A stretch of 64,000 nt of DNA, from assembly GCF_001586255.1 (NCBI RefSeq), contig NZ_CP014544.1, forward strand, positions 3,318,501 through 3,382,500. Reading direction: 5' to 3'. The notes beneath the pieces are model-generated. The model did not search any database. It was not told the origin of the DNA and worked only from the letters and a program-made list of their open reading frames with translations. Made by a program: the position numbers and the translations under genes. Shown here in pieces: positions 1 to 11,289 of the stretch (position 1 is the first letter of the stretch; every line of letters starts with the position of its first letter). The DNA comes from Zhongshania aliphaticivorans (GTDB taxonomy: Bacteria > Pseudomonadota > Gammaproteobacteria > Pseudomonadales > Spongiibacteraceae).

Positions 1-902
1 CTGCGGTGCCGACAAAACACAAAGTTCGCCAGAGACGGCAGTACTTCAAAATCTAAGGCTGCCAACTGCTGCACCAGGTTTTCGCGCTCGGTGATCACCG
101 CTTGCTGACACTGTTCAAAATAGGCTTGGTCGGCAAAAGACGCCGTCGCGCCAAGTTGGGCGAGGCGATCTAGCGGGTATGAGTTAAAGCTATTTTTAAT
201 GCGATCTAAGGCTTCGATCAAATCTGGGTGCCCAACCGCAAAGCCCACTCGCAATCCCGCCAAGGAACGCGACTTCGACAAGGTCTGAGTAACCAACAAA
301 TTAGGATAGTGATTCACTAAACTAATGGCCGATTCGCCACCGAAATCCACATAGGCTTCATCAATCACCACCACAGTTTCGGTATTCACCGCCAATAGCC
401 GCTCTATTTCCGCCAGTGGTAAAAAACACCCTGTCGGTGCATTTGGGTTGGGGAAAATAATCCCGCCCTTCATACCGGTGTAATCACTAACCCTAATCTG
501 AAAAGATGCGTCTAGCGGAATCGCCTCATAGGGAATACCGTATAAACCGCAGTAAACGGGGTAAAAACTGTAGGTAATATCTGGAAACAGCAACGGCTTG
601 CCATGTTGAAATAGGCCGTGGAAAATGTGCGCCAGCACTTCGTCTGAGCCATTACCAACAAACACTTGCGCGCTATCAACGCCGTGATAGTCGGCAATTG
701 CCGCCTTAAGCTGGTCACTATTGGGGTCAGGGTAGCGGCGTAAATCGTCGTTAAGCCCCTGTTGCATCGCGGCCAAGGCCTGTGGCGATGGCCCATAGGG
801 GTTTTCATTGGTATTGAGCTTGGTCAGTTTTTGCAGCTTGGGCTGTTCGCCGGGGATATACGGCACCAGATCCTTAACAAAGGGGCTCCAAAACCGGCTC
901 AT
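1..902 (-). CDS. hisC: Histidinol-phosphate aminotransferase (3' end cut by window edge)
   Basis: PLP-dependent class I/II aminotransferase that converts imidazole-acetol phosphate to histidinol phosphate in histidine synthesis. About 300 N-terminal residues are visible; the C-terminus lies off the left edge. Seen: an N-terminal [12 protein letters not shown] motif, [11 protein letters not shown] with the cofactor-binding Asp, and [14 protein letters not shown], where the Lys of SKS should form the Schiff base. The ATG at 902 overlaps the hisD stop by 4 nt (ATGA), so translation is probably coupled. It is the last visible gene of the murA-hisG-hisD-hisC run. HisC paralogues acting on aromatic amino acids exist, but the position after hisD favours HisC. 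Confidence 0.93.
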   Translation of the reverse strand, partial: MSRFWSPFVKDLVPYIPGEQPKLQKLTKLNTNENPYGPSPQALAAMQQGLNDDLRRYPDPNSDQLKAAIADYHGVDSAQVFVGNGSDEVLAHIFHGLFQHGKPLLFPDITYSFYPVYCGLYGIPYEAIPLDASFQIRVSDYTGMKGGIIFPNPNAPTGCFLPLAEIERLLAVNTETVVVIDEAYVDFGGESAISLVNHYPNLLVTQTLSKSRSLAGLRVGFAVGHPDLIEALDRIKNSFNSYPLDRLAQLGATASFADQAYFEQCQQAVITERENLVQQLAALDFEVLPSLANFVFCRHR

Positions 903-2230
903 ACAGACTCCTCGCCAGCGTCATTCGCTGGTAAAAAACGGTATTCCGCACTGCGGGCGTGAGCCGTTAAGGACTCCCCCCTGGCCAACACCGAGGCCAC
1001 CTTGGCCAACTCTGCAGCACCCGCTGCTGAACAACCAATAATAGATGAGCGTTTTTGAAAATCGTAAACCCCCAGCGGCGACGAAAACCGTGCCGTGCCA
1101 GAGGTTGGCAAAACGTGATTGGGGCCTGCGCAATAATCACCTAGCGCTTCGGGCGTATAACGGCCCATAAAAATCGCGCCCGCGTGGCGAACTTTAGGCA
1201 AATAATCTTGGGCATTATCAAAGGACAATTCCAAGTGTTCCGGCGCAATTCGATTACTAAGTGCGATAGCCTCATCAAGGTCTTTTACCAGAATCAAGGC
1301 GCCACGCGCAGAGAGGGATTGGCGAATAATGTCCGCCCGCTCCGACATCGGCAACAATTTAGTAATACTCGCCTCAACCGCGTCTAAAAAGTCGGCGTCA
1401 GCGCTTAATAATATAGATTGGGCATCTTCGTCGTGTTCCGCCTGGGAAAACAAATCCATGGCGATCCAGTCGGGGTCAGTCTTGCCATCGCAGATCACCA
1501 GTATCTCCGAGGGACCAGCAATCATATCCAGCCCAACACTGCCAAACACCTGACGCTTTGCGGTGGCCACATAGATATTGCCGGGACCGACAATTTTATC
1601 GACTTTTGGAATGGTCGCAGTGCCATAAGCTAAAGCGCCAACGGCTTGCGCCCCACCGATGGTAAATACCCGGTCGACACCGGCAATCGCAGCCGCCGCC
1701 AAAACCATGTCGTTCACAAAGCCTTTCGGTGTGGGCGAGACCATAATCAGCTCATCCACCCCCGCAACTTTGGCGGGTATCGCATTCATTAATACCGATG
1801 AAGGGTAGGTCGCTTTTCCGCCCGGCACGTAGAGACCAACGCGCTCAAGCGGGGTGATTTGCTGACCCAGCACGGTGCCATCAGCCTCGGTATAAGACCA
1901 CGATTCCTGACGCTGATGCTGGTGATAGCTGCGAATGCGCTCGGCGGCTTTTTCTAAAGCCTCACGCACCTCGGCGGGTATCGAAAGTAACGCCGCCTGC
2001 AATCGCGCCTGAGGAATCTCCAGCTCAGCAGCGGTGTCAACATCAACGCCGTCAAACTGCTTGGTATAACTGAGCAAGGCAGTATCGCCGTCACTGCGAA
2101 TAGCCGCCAAAACCCCCGCCACTGTATTTGCAATGGTCGGGTTTGTGGTGGCCTCCCAGTTGAGTAGTGCGGTCAGTGCCGCATCAAACCCCGCATCCAC
2201 AGACCTCATGCGCCGAATAATATCTGCCAT
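899..2230 (-). CDS. hisD: Histidinol dehydrogenase
   Basis: Zinc- and NAD-dependent enzyme that oxidises histidinol to histidine in the last two steps of the pathway. The 443 residues are the family's usual length. Visible signatures: [41 protein letters not shown] with the zinc-binding Gln-x-x-His, and [17 protein letters not shown] near the C-terminus. The start overlaps the hisG stop by 1 nt (TAATG) and the stop overlaps hisC by 4 nt, so hisG, hisD and hisC look like one translationally coupled unit. Nothing odd is seen. Confidence 0.97.
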   Translation of the reverse strand: MADIIRRMRSVDAGFDAALTALLNWEATTNPTIANTVAGVLAAIRSDGDTALLSYTKQFDGVDVDTAAELEIPQARLQAALLSIPAEVREALEKAAERIRSYHQHQRQESWSYTEADGTVLGQQITPLERVGLYVPGGKATYPSSVLMNAIPAKVAGVDELIMVSPTPKGFVNDMVLAAAAIAGVDRVFTIGGAQAVGALAYGTATIPKVDKIVGPGNIYVATAKRQVFGSVGLDMIAGPSEILVICDGKTDPDWIAMDLFSQAEHDEDAQSILLSADADFLDAVEASITKLLPMSERADIIRQSLSARGALILVKDLDEAIALSNRIAPEHLELSFDNAQDYLPKVRHAGAIFMGRYTPEALGDYCAGPNHVLPTSGTARFSSPLGVYDFQKRSSIIGCSAAGAAELAKVASVLARGESLTAHARSAEYRFLPANDAGEESV

Positions 2231-2886
2231 TACACAGCCTCCGATGCAGCTTGGCGAGCCTCCACAGCCGCGGTCAATTTACCGATGATATCCTGAATAC
2301 TGTGGTGTTTGCGCTTCATTGCCGCCTTATTAACCACTAAGCGCGAGCTAACATCGGCGATCATATCCCGCGGCTCCATGCCATTGGCGCGCAAGGTATT
2401 ACCGGTATCTACAATATCGACAATCAAATCAGCCAAATTCATCAGGGGCGCTAATTCCATAGCACCATAAAGCTTAATCAGCTCTACCTGAACGCCACGC
2501 TCAGCAAAGTGGCGACGGGCGACATTCACAAATTTAGTAGCGACCCGCACCCGACCATGGGGCAGCACTTCGCCAACCCGCCCCGCTGTCATTAAACGGC
2601 AGCGAGCAATATTTAAGTCTAGCGGCTCGTACATATCTGCCGCGCCGAGCTCCAGCAACATATCCTTACCAGCAACACCGATATCAGCCGAGCCCAACTT
2701 CACGTAGGTCGGCACGTCGGTACCACGAATCACGATAAGCTGAATATGGGCGTGATTGGTTTCAAAAATCAGCTTGCGACTGCTGCTAATATCCTCAAGC
2801 GGCACAATGCCAGCCTCGGCAAGCAGGGGCAGGGTTTCTTTAAGAATACGCCCTTTGGTAAGGGCGATAGTAACCGGCTGATCCAC
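2230..2886 (-). CDS. hisG: ATP phosphoribosyltransferase, short form
   Basis: First committed step of histidine synthesis, joining ATP and PRPP to give phosphoribosyl-ATP. At 218 residues it is the short form (HisG-S), which lacks the C-terminal regulatory domain. In that family it needs the HisRS-like partner HisZ for activity and feedback control; no hisZ is in this window. Visible motifs are the N-terminal [16 protein letters not shown] and [14 protein letters not shown], the phosphate-binding PRPP loop. The start is GTG, with GGAG about 7 nt upstream. It lies just downstream of murA, as in Pseudomonas. Confidence 0.95.
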   Translation of the reverse strand: MDQPVTIALTKGRILKETLPLLAEAGIVPLEDISSSRKLIFETNHAHIQLIVIRGTDVPTYVKLGSADIGVAGKDMLLELGAADMYEPLDLNIARCRLMTAGRVGEVLPHGRVRVATKFVNVARRHFAERGVQVELIKLYGAMELAPLMNLADLIVDIVDTGNTLRANGMEPRDMIADVSSRLVVNKAAMKRKHHSIQDIIGKLTAAVEARQAASEAV

Positions 2887-2912
2887 AGGTAAACTCCAGG
2901 AACTGATAAATT

Positions 2913-4199
<1,287 letters not shown>

Positions 4200-4205
4200 T
4201 CAGCC

Positions 4206-4439
4206 TCAGGCTTGGGCTTCCTCGGGGGTAATAGCTTTAATATTAATGGCGTGGAGTGAACCGTCGCGTATCCAATCGTTGACTGCAGCATAAACCAATT
4301 GCTGGCGCTTAACAGCGCGCAAGCCAGCAAATGCGGCACTCACAACCCGAACATCAAAATGACTGCCGTCGCCGCTAACAGCCACGTCACTCTCGGGAAA
4401 GTGCTCTGAAAGGCGCTGTTCGATATGGTCTGTTTGCAT
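4206..4439 (-). CDS. ibaG: BolA-family protein IbaG
   Basis: Small BolA-fold protein of 77 residues. The family binds monothiol glutaredoxins and 2Fe-2S clusters; IbaG is linked to acid stress and cluster trafficking. Visible are the BolA hallmarks SHFDVRVVSAAFAG and KRQQLVYAAVNDWI, followed by HAINIKAITPEE. The ATG at 4439 is chosen over an upstream in-frame one because family members begin about there and an AGGTAG-like site precedes it. It lies between mlaC and murA, as in E. coli and Pseudomonas. Confidence 0.93.
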   Translation of the reverse strand: MQTDHIEQRLSEHFPESDVAVSGDGSHFDVRVVSAAFAGLRAVKRQQLVYAAVNDWIRDGSLHAINIKAITPEEAQA

Positions 4440-4559
4440 GACAATTCTACCTGTATTCTTCACTTGCGATATCAAGCGCGGAATTGTACGCAATTGCGGT
4501 CAACATGGCGAGACGAATACCTAAACACGCATTCATCCCTCGCCATTAAGACACTAAGC

Positions 4560-5234
4560 TTATTTTGTCGCCTGCTCTTCCATCACCGCTTGCGGTGCAA
4601 CTGTCCAGTTAGCAATAACCTTGTCGATATCACCATTGTACTGCTTAACCGCAGCATCAAACTGATTCTGGTAAATACGACCTAAGTTCAAGCCTTCTAT
4701 AACCACATTGCGCAACTTCCAGCTGCCATCAGAGCCTTGACGAAGGGTATACATAACCTGATAGGGCTTGGCGCGCTCACCATAGATATTTTGACGCACA
4801 CCAACGCTGCCCGATAAATCGGCGTCATCGGCTAACGGCAATACTTCGATACGATTGCCATTAAAACCAAGCAGGCCTTTGGCGTAGGTATTGATTAAGC
4901 CGTCTTTAAAATTATTGGTAAAACGCATCACCCGGTCGCGAAATTTAGCGCGCTCAGCATCCGTCTTCAGGCTCTCGTAATAACCCCGGCTGCCATATTT
5001 ACCCATTATGCCCCGCGCGAAACTCTGAAAATCGACAACCTCATCCATTATTCGGCGCACTTCACCCGTAAAACGCTCAGGGTCTTTATCTACATAGCTG
5101 CGCGCACCTTCGATAACCTTCACCAGCTCTTGGGTAGTATCAGCCACCACTTCGTAGGGCCCCTTCTGCTCCGCAGATACCTGCACTGATAGGCCTACAG
5201 CCATAAATGCCGCCAGTAAAATTCGCTTAAACAT
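4560..5234 (-). CDS. mlaC: Phospholipid transport protein MlaC (periplasmic carrier)
   Basis: Periplasmic carrier of the Mla (Ttg2) pathway, which shuttles phospholipid between the outer-membrane complex and the MlaFEDB inner-membrane ABC transporter. At 224 residues it has the usual length. It has a clear signal peptide (MFKRILLAAFMAVGLSVQVSA), followed by the MlaC fold with DEVVDFQSFARGIMGKY and a C-terminal NVVIEGLNLGRIYQNQF segment typical of the lipid pocket. Usually it is the fourth gene of mlaFEDCB. Here it is first, directly divergent from kdsD, and mlaF, mlaE, mlaD and mlaB are absent on both sides. Confidence 0.94.
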   Translation of the reverse strand: MFKRILLAAFMAVGLSVQVSAEQKGPYEVVADTTQELVKVIEGARSYVDKDPERFTGEVRRIMDEVVDFQSFARGIMGKYGSRGYYESLKTDAERAKFRDRVMRFTNNFKDGLINTYAKGLLGFNGNRIEVLPLADDADLSGSVGVRQNIYGERAKPYQVMYTLRQGSDGSWKLRNVVIEGLNLGRIYQNQFDAAVKQYNGDIDKVIANWTVAPQAVMEEQATK

Positions 5235-5426
5235 ATCATTCCCTCAATAATTTTTAACCGCACAAACACGGCACAACACTGCTAACTGCTAGCTTCGACC
5301 CTCTTTTACGGAAATGTCTCCCGCATCGGAGGTCAGCTAATCCTGTTATTTTGTCACATTGGAAATTATCATAGCTAACATTAGCCCCCGCTTAACGGGC
5401 AATTTCAATAATTCAGGTAATCCCGA

Positions 5427-6401
5427 GTGACCAATAGCACATCATATACCAGCTCAGCGCTGCGCGTTATCCGTATGGAACGGGATGCCGTTGCCGTCCT
5501 CGCCGACCGCATAGACGAAAGTTTCAGCCAAGCCTGCGACATTTTAATGGGCTGTAAAGGCCGCGTCGTGGTTACCGGCATGGGCAAGTCGGGGCACATC
5601 GGCAATAAAATTGCCGCCACCCTTGCCAGCACCGGCACCCCAGCTTTCTTTGTTCACCCCGGCGAAGCGAGTCACGGCGACCTGGGCATGATTACCGCTG
5701 GCGATGTCGTCATTGCGCTCTCCAACTCCGGCACTACCGGCGAATTAATCACTATTCTGCCGCTGCTTAAGTTACTCGCGGTACCCGTCATCGCGTTAAC
5801 CGGCAATCCAAACTCAGAGCTCGCCACCACCGCAGATGTGCATTTAAACGTCGGGGTGGCCGAGGAGGCCTGCCCATTAAACCTCGCACCAACGTCCAGT
5901 ACCACCGTCACCTTAGTGATGGGGGATGCCCTCGCGATCGCCCTATTAGAAGCGAGAGGCTTTACTGCCAATGACTTCGCCCTATCCCACCCCGGTGGCG
6001 CGCTGGGCCGCAGACTGATCCTAAAAATCGACAGTATTATGCACACCGGCGACAGCATCCCCAAAATTAGCTTAGGCAGTGCACTCAGCGGTGCCCTACT
6101 GGAAATGAGCAGTAAAACGCTAGGCATGACCACCGTGGTTGACGACGCTGGCGTGCTTGTCGGCATTTTTACCGACGGCGACCTGCGCCGGGCCATTGAT
6201 CGCGGTATTGATATACATAAGTGTCCCATCGATGACATTATGACCCGCAATTGCCGCACCATTAAGCCCGGCACCATGGCCGCTGAAGCCCTGCGCATCA
6301 TGGAAGATAATAAAATTACGGTATTGGTCGCCGTCAATGAAGACGGTCAACCCGTCGGCGTCATCCACACTCACGACCTGCTCAAAGCAGGCGTTGCCTA
6401 G
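5427..6401 (+). CDS. kdsD: Arabinose 5-phosphate isomerase
   Basis: Interconverts ribulose 5-phosphate and arabinose 5-phosphate, the first step towards Kdo of LPS. It has 324 residues: an N-terminal SIS sugar-isomerase domain (about 35-170) with VTGMGKSGHIGNK and HPGEASHGDLGM, then two CBS domains (about 205-320) ending in GVIHTHDLLKAG. The GTG start at 5427 follows AGGTAA and gives the family N-terminus. It heads the kdsD-kdsC-lptCAB operon. The usual yrbG upstream is missing, and the 192-nt gap to divergent mlaC must carry both promoters. Confidence 0.97.
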   Translation: MTNSTSYTSSALRVIRMERDAVAVLADRIDESFSQACDILMGCKGRVVVTGMGKSGHIGNKIAATLASTGTPAFFVHPGEASHGDLGMITAGDVVIALSNSGTTGELITILPLLKLLAVPVIALTGNPNSELATTADVHLNVGVAEEACPLNLAPTSSTTVTLVMGDALAIALLEARGFTANDFALSHPGGALGRRLILKIDSIMHTGDSIPKISLGSALSGALLEMSSKTLGMTTVVDDAGVLVGIFTDGDLRRAIDRGIDIHKCPIDDIMTRNCRTIKPGTMAAEALRIMEDNKITVLVAVNEDGQPVGVIHTHDLLKAGVA

Positions 6402-6415
6402 GAATCTGCAACACC

Positions 6416-6937
6416 ATGAACAGTGTTATTGAGAAAGCAAAAACCATCAAACTCTTGGCGATGGATGTCGACGGCGTGCTGACCAACGGCAGCCTGTACT
6501 TTGGCAATAGTGGCGAGGAGATGAAAGCATTTAGCATTCTCGACGGCCTCGGCATTAAACTACTGCGCGACGCGGGTATTAAACCGGCCATTATCACTGG
6601 TCGCTGCTCCGAACTGGTTAAGCGTCGCGCCGGTGAACTCAAAATAGAGCTAATTTACCAAGGCCGCGAGGACAAACTCGTCGCCTTAGAGGAGCTGCGC
6701 GCTGATCTCGGGCTTGAAATGAGTGAAATTGCCTACGTTGGTGACGATCTACCCGATCTTTCTGCTATCCGCAAAGCTGGCCTAGGGATTACCGTTGCCA
6801 ATGGCCACGAGTTTGTCGCTCGCCACGCCGACTGGCAAACCCGCGCCGCGGGCGGCAGCGGCGCTATTCGCGAAGTCTGCGAGCTAATCCTTACCGCTCA
6901 AGGCAAACTCAATAGCGCGCTGGAACAATACCTCTGA
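6416..6937 (+). CDS. kdsC: 3-deoxy-D-manno-octulosonate 8-phosphate phosphatase
   Basis: HAD-superfamily phosphatase (C0 type, no cap domain) that removes phosphate from Kdo-8-P to give Kdo. At 173 residues it is typical. The nucleophile motif AMDVDGVLTNG has Asp at about 17 and 19; IITGRCSELV and VGDDLPDLSAI supply HAD motifs II and III/IV. It follows kdsD by 14 nt and precedes lptC by 1 nt, so it lies in the Kdo/LPS export operon. Confidence 0.97.
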   Translation: MNSVIEKAKTIKLLAMDVDGVLTNGSLYFGNSGEEMKAFSILDGLGIKLLRDAGIKPAIITGRCSELVKRRAGELKIELIYQGREDKLVALEELRADLGLEMSEIAYVGDDLPDLSAIRKAGLGITVANGHEFVARHADWQTRAAGGSGAIREVCELILTAQGKLNSALEQYL

Positions 6938-6938
6938 C

Positions 6939-7505
6939 ATGAAGCAAATCAAATTCACTGTCTTCTCCGTGCTGTCGGCCATCACCGCCATGGCCGGTAT
7001 TATTGTCTACCTAACGCAATTCAGTGAAAGTGGTAAGCTGAGTATTGTTGAGCGTTTTGAGGCGGTTCCCGATGCCGACTCTCACCTCACCAAAGTCGAC
7101 GGCATTAAATACAGCCGCGATGGCGAAATCGCCTACAAATGGCGGGCAAGCAGTGCGGAGCGATTAATTTCCGATGGCTCAATTTCATTGCAAGACCCCT
7201 TTTATATCGGCAATATCGCAGACCAACGACCGTGGACGGCCAGCGCTAAGACCGGCAAGCTATCTCAAGACGGCGAACAATTAACCCTGCTCGACACCGT
7301 ACTGGTAAAAGATTTAATCCGACAGGCACAAATAACGACCGAGTTACTGCAAATAAATTTAGAGAGCAGCGAAGTGAGTACTGACCAGCCACTGACCCTA
7401 TCATTGCGCAATGGCAAAACTCATTCACTCGGCATGAAAGCCAGCATGAAAGATGAACGTGTTGAACTCCTTGATCAGGTAAAAGGCCATTATGACCCTA
7501 TTTAA
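6939..7505 (+). CDS. lptC: LPS export protein LptC
   Basis: Bitopic inner-membrane protein that passes LPS from the LptB2FG extractor to LptA. It has 188 residues: a short cytoplasmic start, one transmembrane helix (about 6-27, FSVLSAITAMAGIIVYL), then a periplasmic beta-jellyroll. Sequence identity in this family is low; the call rests on size, topology and position between kdsC and lptA, together with DGIKYSRDGEIAYKW-type repeats. The ATG lies 1 nt after the kdsC stop and its end overlaps lptA by 14 nt. Confidence 0.9.
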   Translation: MKQIKFTVFSVLSAITAMAGIIVYLTQFSESGKLSIVERFEAVPDADSHLTKVDGIKYSRDGEIAYKWRASSAERLISDGSISLQDPFYIGNIADQRPWTASAKTGKLSQDGEQLTLLDTVLVKDLIRQAQITTELLQINLESSEVSTDQPLTLSLRNGKTHSLGMKASMKDERVELLDQVKGHYDPI

Positions 7506-8070
7506 AGCCGCGCTCGCCATCACGCTTACCCTGAGCGTTTGCAGCACTGCGCTGAGCTTGCCCGATGACCGCAAACAAGCCATCAATCTGAGCTCCGATA
7601 GGGCAATTTACGAAAACAACCAAGGTGTTTATATCGGTAACGTCAATATGAATCAGGGCTCGCTCAAGATCCGCGCCGACAAACTGACCATTATTGAGTC
7701 AAACCGAAAAGTTGAAAAAGTGATTGCCGAGGGCAGCCCCGCCTACTTTGAACAACAGCCCCGGGCCAAAGAGGGGGTCGTAATCGCCAGCGCCCAGCGC
7801 ATTGAATACAGTTTGGCACAAGAGGAAATTCTTCTCCAAAAGAATGCCTCGATTACCCATCAAGGTTCCAAAATCTCCGGCGACCGCGTGGTGTACAGCG
7901 GCCGCAAGCAAATGGTGGTGGCCGACGGCGGCACCACAGAAAAAGAGAATCGAGTAAAAATGACCCTCCAACCCCAAGCAATCCCTGACGGCGACTTGCC
8001 TGGCGGTGACGCCAACAACACGACGACCAAGCCCACCCCTGACAACGCCCCCAGCGGAGAATCGCGCTAA
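7492..8070 (+). CDS. lptA: LPS transport periplasmic protein LptA
   Basis: Periplasmic bridge protein that oligomerises between LptC and LptD to carry LPS across the periplasm. It has 192 residues: a signal peptide (about 1-22), then the OstA-like domain with the typical [20 protein letters not shown] and [13 protein letters not shown] repeats. The C-terminal 30 residues are low-complexity and rich in Gly, Asp, Thr and Pro. The start lies inside lptC (14-nt overlap) and the stop is 2 nt before lptB. Confidence 0.95.
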   Translation: MTLFKAALAITLTLSVCSTALSLPDDRKQAINLSSDRAIYENNQGVYIGNVNMNQGSLKIRADKLTIIESNRKVEKVIAEGSPAYFEQQPRAKEGVVIASAQRIEYSLAQEEILLQKNASITHQGSKISGDRVVYSGRKQMVVADGGTTEKENRVKMTLQPQAIPDGDLPGGDANNTTTKPTPDNAPSGESR

Positions 8071-8072
8071 CC

Positions 8073-8798
8073 ATGCCAGTTCTGCAAGCCAGCAATCTCG
8101 CCAAGGCCTACAAGGGCCGCGAAATCATTAAAGATGTGTCGCTCACCATTAGCAGCGGCGAAATTGTCGGCCTACTCGGCCCCAATGGCGCAGGTAAAAC
8201 CACCTGCTTTTATATGATTGTTGGCATCGTTAATGCCGACAGGGGCACGATCCGCCTCGATGATCGCGACCTAACCAAACTGTCAATTAATGGCCGCGCC
8301 AAAAACGGAGTGGGCTATTTGCCACAGGAAGCGTCAATTTTTCGCAAACTGACCGTCGCCGATAATATTATGGCCATCCTCGAGACCCGAAAAGACCTCA
8401 ACCGTACGCAACGCAAAGAAAAATTAGAGGCTCTGCTTCAAGAGTTTCACATTACCCATATTCGCAAATCCATGGGTATGGCGCTGTCCGGCGGTGAACG
8501 TCGCCGAGTTGAAATTGCCCGTGCGTTGGCCACCGAGCCAAGCTTCATACTCCTTGACGAGCCCTTTGCAGGGGTAGACCCGATCTCGGTGAACGACATT
8601 CAAAATATTGTAAAGCACTTGCAAGCGCGGGGCATTGGGGTACTCATCACTGACCACAACGTCAGAGAAACCCTCGATATTTGCGACAAAGCCTATATCG
8701 TTGGCGAAGGCCGTATCGTTGCCGAAGGGGACGCCAACACCGTATTAAGTAATCAGATTGTCCGTGACATTTACTTGGGCGATAAATTTACTTTATAA
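8073..8798 (+). CDS. lptB: LPS export ABC transporter ATPase LptB
   Basis: Cytoplasmic ATPase of the LptB2FGC complex that extracts LPS from the inner membrane. Its 241 residues carry every ABC motif: Walker [10 protein letters not shown] (about 36-44), Q-loop at GYLPQEAS, signature LSGGERRR (about 148), Walker B ILLDEP (about 159-164) and switch His at about 195 (ITDHNVRET). It closes the kds-lpt operon; lptF and lptG are not in this window. Confidence 0.98.
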   Translation: MPVLQASNLAKAYKGREIIKDVSLTISSGEIVGLLGPNGAGKTTCFYMIVGIVNADRGTIRLDDRDLTKLSINGRAKNGVGYLPQEASIFRKLTVADNIMAILETRKDLNRTQRKEKLEALLQEFHITHIRKSMGMALSGGERRRVEIARALATEPSFILLDEPFAGVDPISVNDIQNIVKHLQARGIGVLITDHNVRETLDICDKAYIVGEGRIVAEGDANTVLSNQIVRDIYLGDKFTL

Positions 8799-8940
8799 GT
8801 TATGCAATGAGTAAATGAGTCGGCACAGGTATTGCAGGAGATGATTGTCCCGACTACACTGAGAGTGAGGCATAATTGTTGCCGGTAGAGTAAAACCTAT
8901 TACTCGTGTTGCCATCACCCCGTTGTAGAAGCCGCTGCCT

Positions 8941-10437
8941 ATGAAACAATCGCTACAGCTCAAAGTCGGTCAAAGCCTGACCATGACACCTCAGCTGCAA
9001 CAAGCGATTCGCTTATTACAACTCTCTACCCTCGACCTCCAACAAGAAATACAATCAGCATTGGACTCCAATCCACTGCTTGAAATCAGTGATGACAGCG
9101 ACGATTTTGAAGTCAATACCGAACCCACATCCGCCGAACCCAAAAAAGCAGAGAAAAGCAGCGACCAAGAGACCGAAGCCCCGCAGCCCGAAGCAGACAC
9201 TGAATGGGCCGAACGCAGCGACATCCCTGACGACCTGCCGGTAGACAGCCAGTGGGACGACGTTTACCAAACCAGCGGCAGTAGCAGCGGCTCCGGCAGC
9301 GGTTCGGCAGCGGAAGACAACGACTACAGCAACGACTATCGCAATTCCAGCGCCGACTCCCTGCAAGACCATTTACGCTGGCAGCTAAACCTCAGCCGCC
9401 TATCTGATATTGACCGTTTAATTGCCGACGCCATCATCGACGCCATCGATGACAATGGCAGGTTAACGGTCAGCGCAGAAGAACTTGTCGAAGGCTTTGC
9501 CAGTGACGAAATCGAAATCGAAGAGTTCAATGCGGTTTTACATCTTATTCAGCAATTTGATCCACCGGGCGTAGCCGCCCGCGACCTGCAAGAGTGTTTA
9601 TTGATTCAGCTCAAGCAATTACCCGCCGACACCTATTTAGTTGAAGAAGCCCGTCTTGTCGTGAGCCAATATATGGCGCAATTGGGCAATCGCGACTATA
9701 ACCAGATAATGCGTCGCTGCCGCTTAAAAGAAGATCAGCTTCGCGACATCATAAAACTGGTGCAATCGCTCAACCCCACACCGGGTGACAGCATTGGCGC
9801 CGACGAAACTGAATATGTCGTCCCCGATGTGTTTGTAAGCAAAAAGGACGATCGCTGGCTGGTGGAGCTGAACCCTGATATTGCACCCAAAATTCAAATT
9901 AACGCACACTACGCGGCACTGGCCAGAAAGAGCAGCAATAGCAGTGATAACGACTATATCCGCGACAATCTGCAAGAAGCGCGCTGGTTTATCAAAAGCC
10001 TACTCAGCCGCAATGAAACTCTAATGAAAGTCGCAACCAAAATTGTTGAATACCAACGCGGCTTTTTAGAATACGGCGAAGAAGCCATGAAACCCCTGGT
10101 TTTACACGATATTGCCGAAGCGGTTGGCATGCACGAATCCACGATTTCACGGGTAACGACCCAAAAATACATGCACACCCCAAGAGGCATTTTTGAGCTT
10201 AAATTCTTCTTTTCCAGTCATGTATCAACCGACACCGGCGGTGAGTGTTCATCGACCGCTATTCGCGCGTTAATTAAAAAGCTGGTGGCGGCAGAAAACC
10301 CCCGTAAACCGCTAAGCGACAGTAAAATTACCGACTTACTCGGCGATCAAGGCATTCAGGTTGCCCGCCGCACCATTGCAAAATATCGAGAATCACTGGT
10401 TATTCCGCCCTCAAACGAGCGGAAACGACTGGTATAG
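8941..10437 (+). CDS. rpoN: RNA polymerase sigma-54 factor
   Basis: Sigma-54, which recognises -24/-12 promoters and needs AAA+ activators. It has 498 residues: an N-terminal Gln-rich activator-interaction region ([23 protein letters not shown]), an acidic and then Ser/Gly-rich linker (about 50-140), the core-binding domain, a helix-turn-helix region ([14 protein letters not shown]), and the C-terminal RpoN box [10 protein letters not shown] at about 475-484, intact. A 142-nt gap after lptB suggests its own promoter as well as read-through. It heads rpoN-hpf-ptsN-rapZ-npr. Confidence 0.98.
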   Translation: MKQSLQLKVGQSLTMTPQLQQAIRLLQLSTLDLQQEIQSALDSNPLLEISDDSDDFEVNTEPTSAEPKKAEKSSDQETEAPQPEADTEWAERSDIPDDLPVDSQWDDVYQTSGSSSGSGSGSAAEDNDYSNDYRNSSADSLQDHLRWQLNLSRLSDIDRLIADAIIDAIDDNGRLTVSAEELVEGFASDEIEIEEFNAVLHLIQQFDPPGVAARDLQECLLIQLKQLPADTYLVEEARLVVSQYMAQLGNRDYNQIMRRCRLKEDQLRDIIKLVQSLNPTPGDSIGADETEYVVPDVFVSKKDDRWLVELNPDIAPKIQINAHYAALARKSSNSSDNDYIRDNLQEARWFIKSLLSRNETLMKVATKIVEYQRGFLEYGEEAMKPLVLHDIAEAVGMHESTISRVTTQKYMHTPRGIFELKFFFSSHVSTDTGGECSSTAIRALIKKLVAAENPRKPLSDSKITDLLGDQGIQVARRTIAKYRESLVIPPSNERKRLV

Positions 10438-10518
10438 TGGCAGTGCCCCTGTTACGGTCATTGTCGTCATACACGCGCCGTGAGGCGCTAGTTATTTTCA
10501 GCGATGAAGGAGCAAAAT

Positions 10519-10806
10519 ATGCAGATTACTGTTAGTGGTCACCACGTTGATGTTACCCCGTCTCTTCGCGATTACGTCAATACCAAGCTCGGCAAACTTC
10601 AACGACACTTTGACAACATCACTAATACCGACGTCACCCTGTCAGTAGAAAAGCTGATCCAAAAGGCCGAGGCCACCGTGCACGTCGCCGGCGCCGACCT
10701 ATTTGCCACCTGCGAATCGGAGGATATGTACGCGGCGATCGACAGCCTGACCGACAAACTCGATCGACAATTAATTAAACACAAAGAAAAAACTCTCGGC
10801 CGCTAA
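10519..10806 (+). CDS. hpf: Ribosome hibernation promoting factor (short form)
   Basis: Ribosome-associated stasis factor; short HPF promotes 100S dimers together with RMF. It has 95 residues from the ATG at 10519, chosen because AAGGAG lies 6 nt upstream and MQITVSGHHVDVTPSLRDYV is the family N-terminus; the in-frame ATG at 10504 would place the ribosome site inside the gene. The C-terminus lacks the long-form extension. It lies between rpoN and ptsN, the standard place in gammaproteobacteria. Confidence 0.95.
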   Translation: MQITVSGHHVDVTPSLRDYVNTKLGKLQRHFDNITNTDVTLSVEKLIQKAEATVHVAGADLFATCESEDMYAAIDSLTDKLDRQLIKHKEKTLGR

Positions 10807-10839
10807 GGCCCTTGACCTAAACCACTGTTGCAAGAAACC

Positions 10840-11289
10840 ATGATACTCAATTCCATTCTCACCTTAGGACGCACCCACAGCGGTGCGTCCATTACCAGTA
10901 AAAAACGACTTCTTGAATTCATTTCAGCCGGTATCAGCGCCGATAATAGCGAATTTGACGCCGATGAATTATTTAATGAGCTCTTGGCCAGAGAAAGACT
11001 GGGCAGTACCGGTATTGGCCACGGCGTCGCTATTCCTCATTGTCGCAGTAGCCGCTGCACCGCGATCACCGGCATGCTCCTCAAGCTAGAGCAAGCCATC
11101 GATTTCGAAGCGGTAGACGACCAGCCCGTCGACTTGGTGTTTGCTCTTATCGTGCCAGCAGAAGCCCACGACGAGCACCTTAAAGTCTTAGGTGCGCTTG
11201 CCACGGCCTTCAATGAAGAAAGCTTTCGCAGTGAGCTGCGCAGCGCCACGTCTGACCAGGCCCTCTTTGAGCGAGCGCTACAAAGCTAA
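10840..11289 (+). CDS. ptsN: Nitrogen-regulatory PTS enzyme IIA
   Basis: EIIA-Ntr, the terminal phosphoacceptor of the regulatory nitrogen PTS (PtsP-NPr-PtsN), which controls potassium transport and other targets by its phosphorylation state rather than moving sugar. From the ATG at 10840 it has 149 residues. The phospho-acceptor His lies at about 67 in GHGVAIPHCR. The usual end is present (LKVLGALATAF). The stop overlaps the rapZ start by 1 nt (TAATG). An upstream in-frame TTG at 10828 is a weaker start. Confidence 0.96.
   Translation: MILNSILTLGRTHSGASITSKKRLLEFISAGISADNSEFDADELFNELLARERLGSTGIGHGVAIPHCRSSRCTAITGMLLKLEQAIDFEAVDDQPVDLVFALIVPAEAHDEHLKVLGALATAFNEESFRSELRSATSDQALFERALQS

Noticed and set aside
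5672-6337. 221-residue frame opposite kdsD
   Set aside because: Lies wholly inside a well-supported kdsD and has low-complexity shadow composition.
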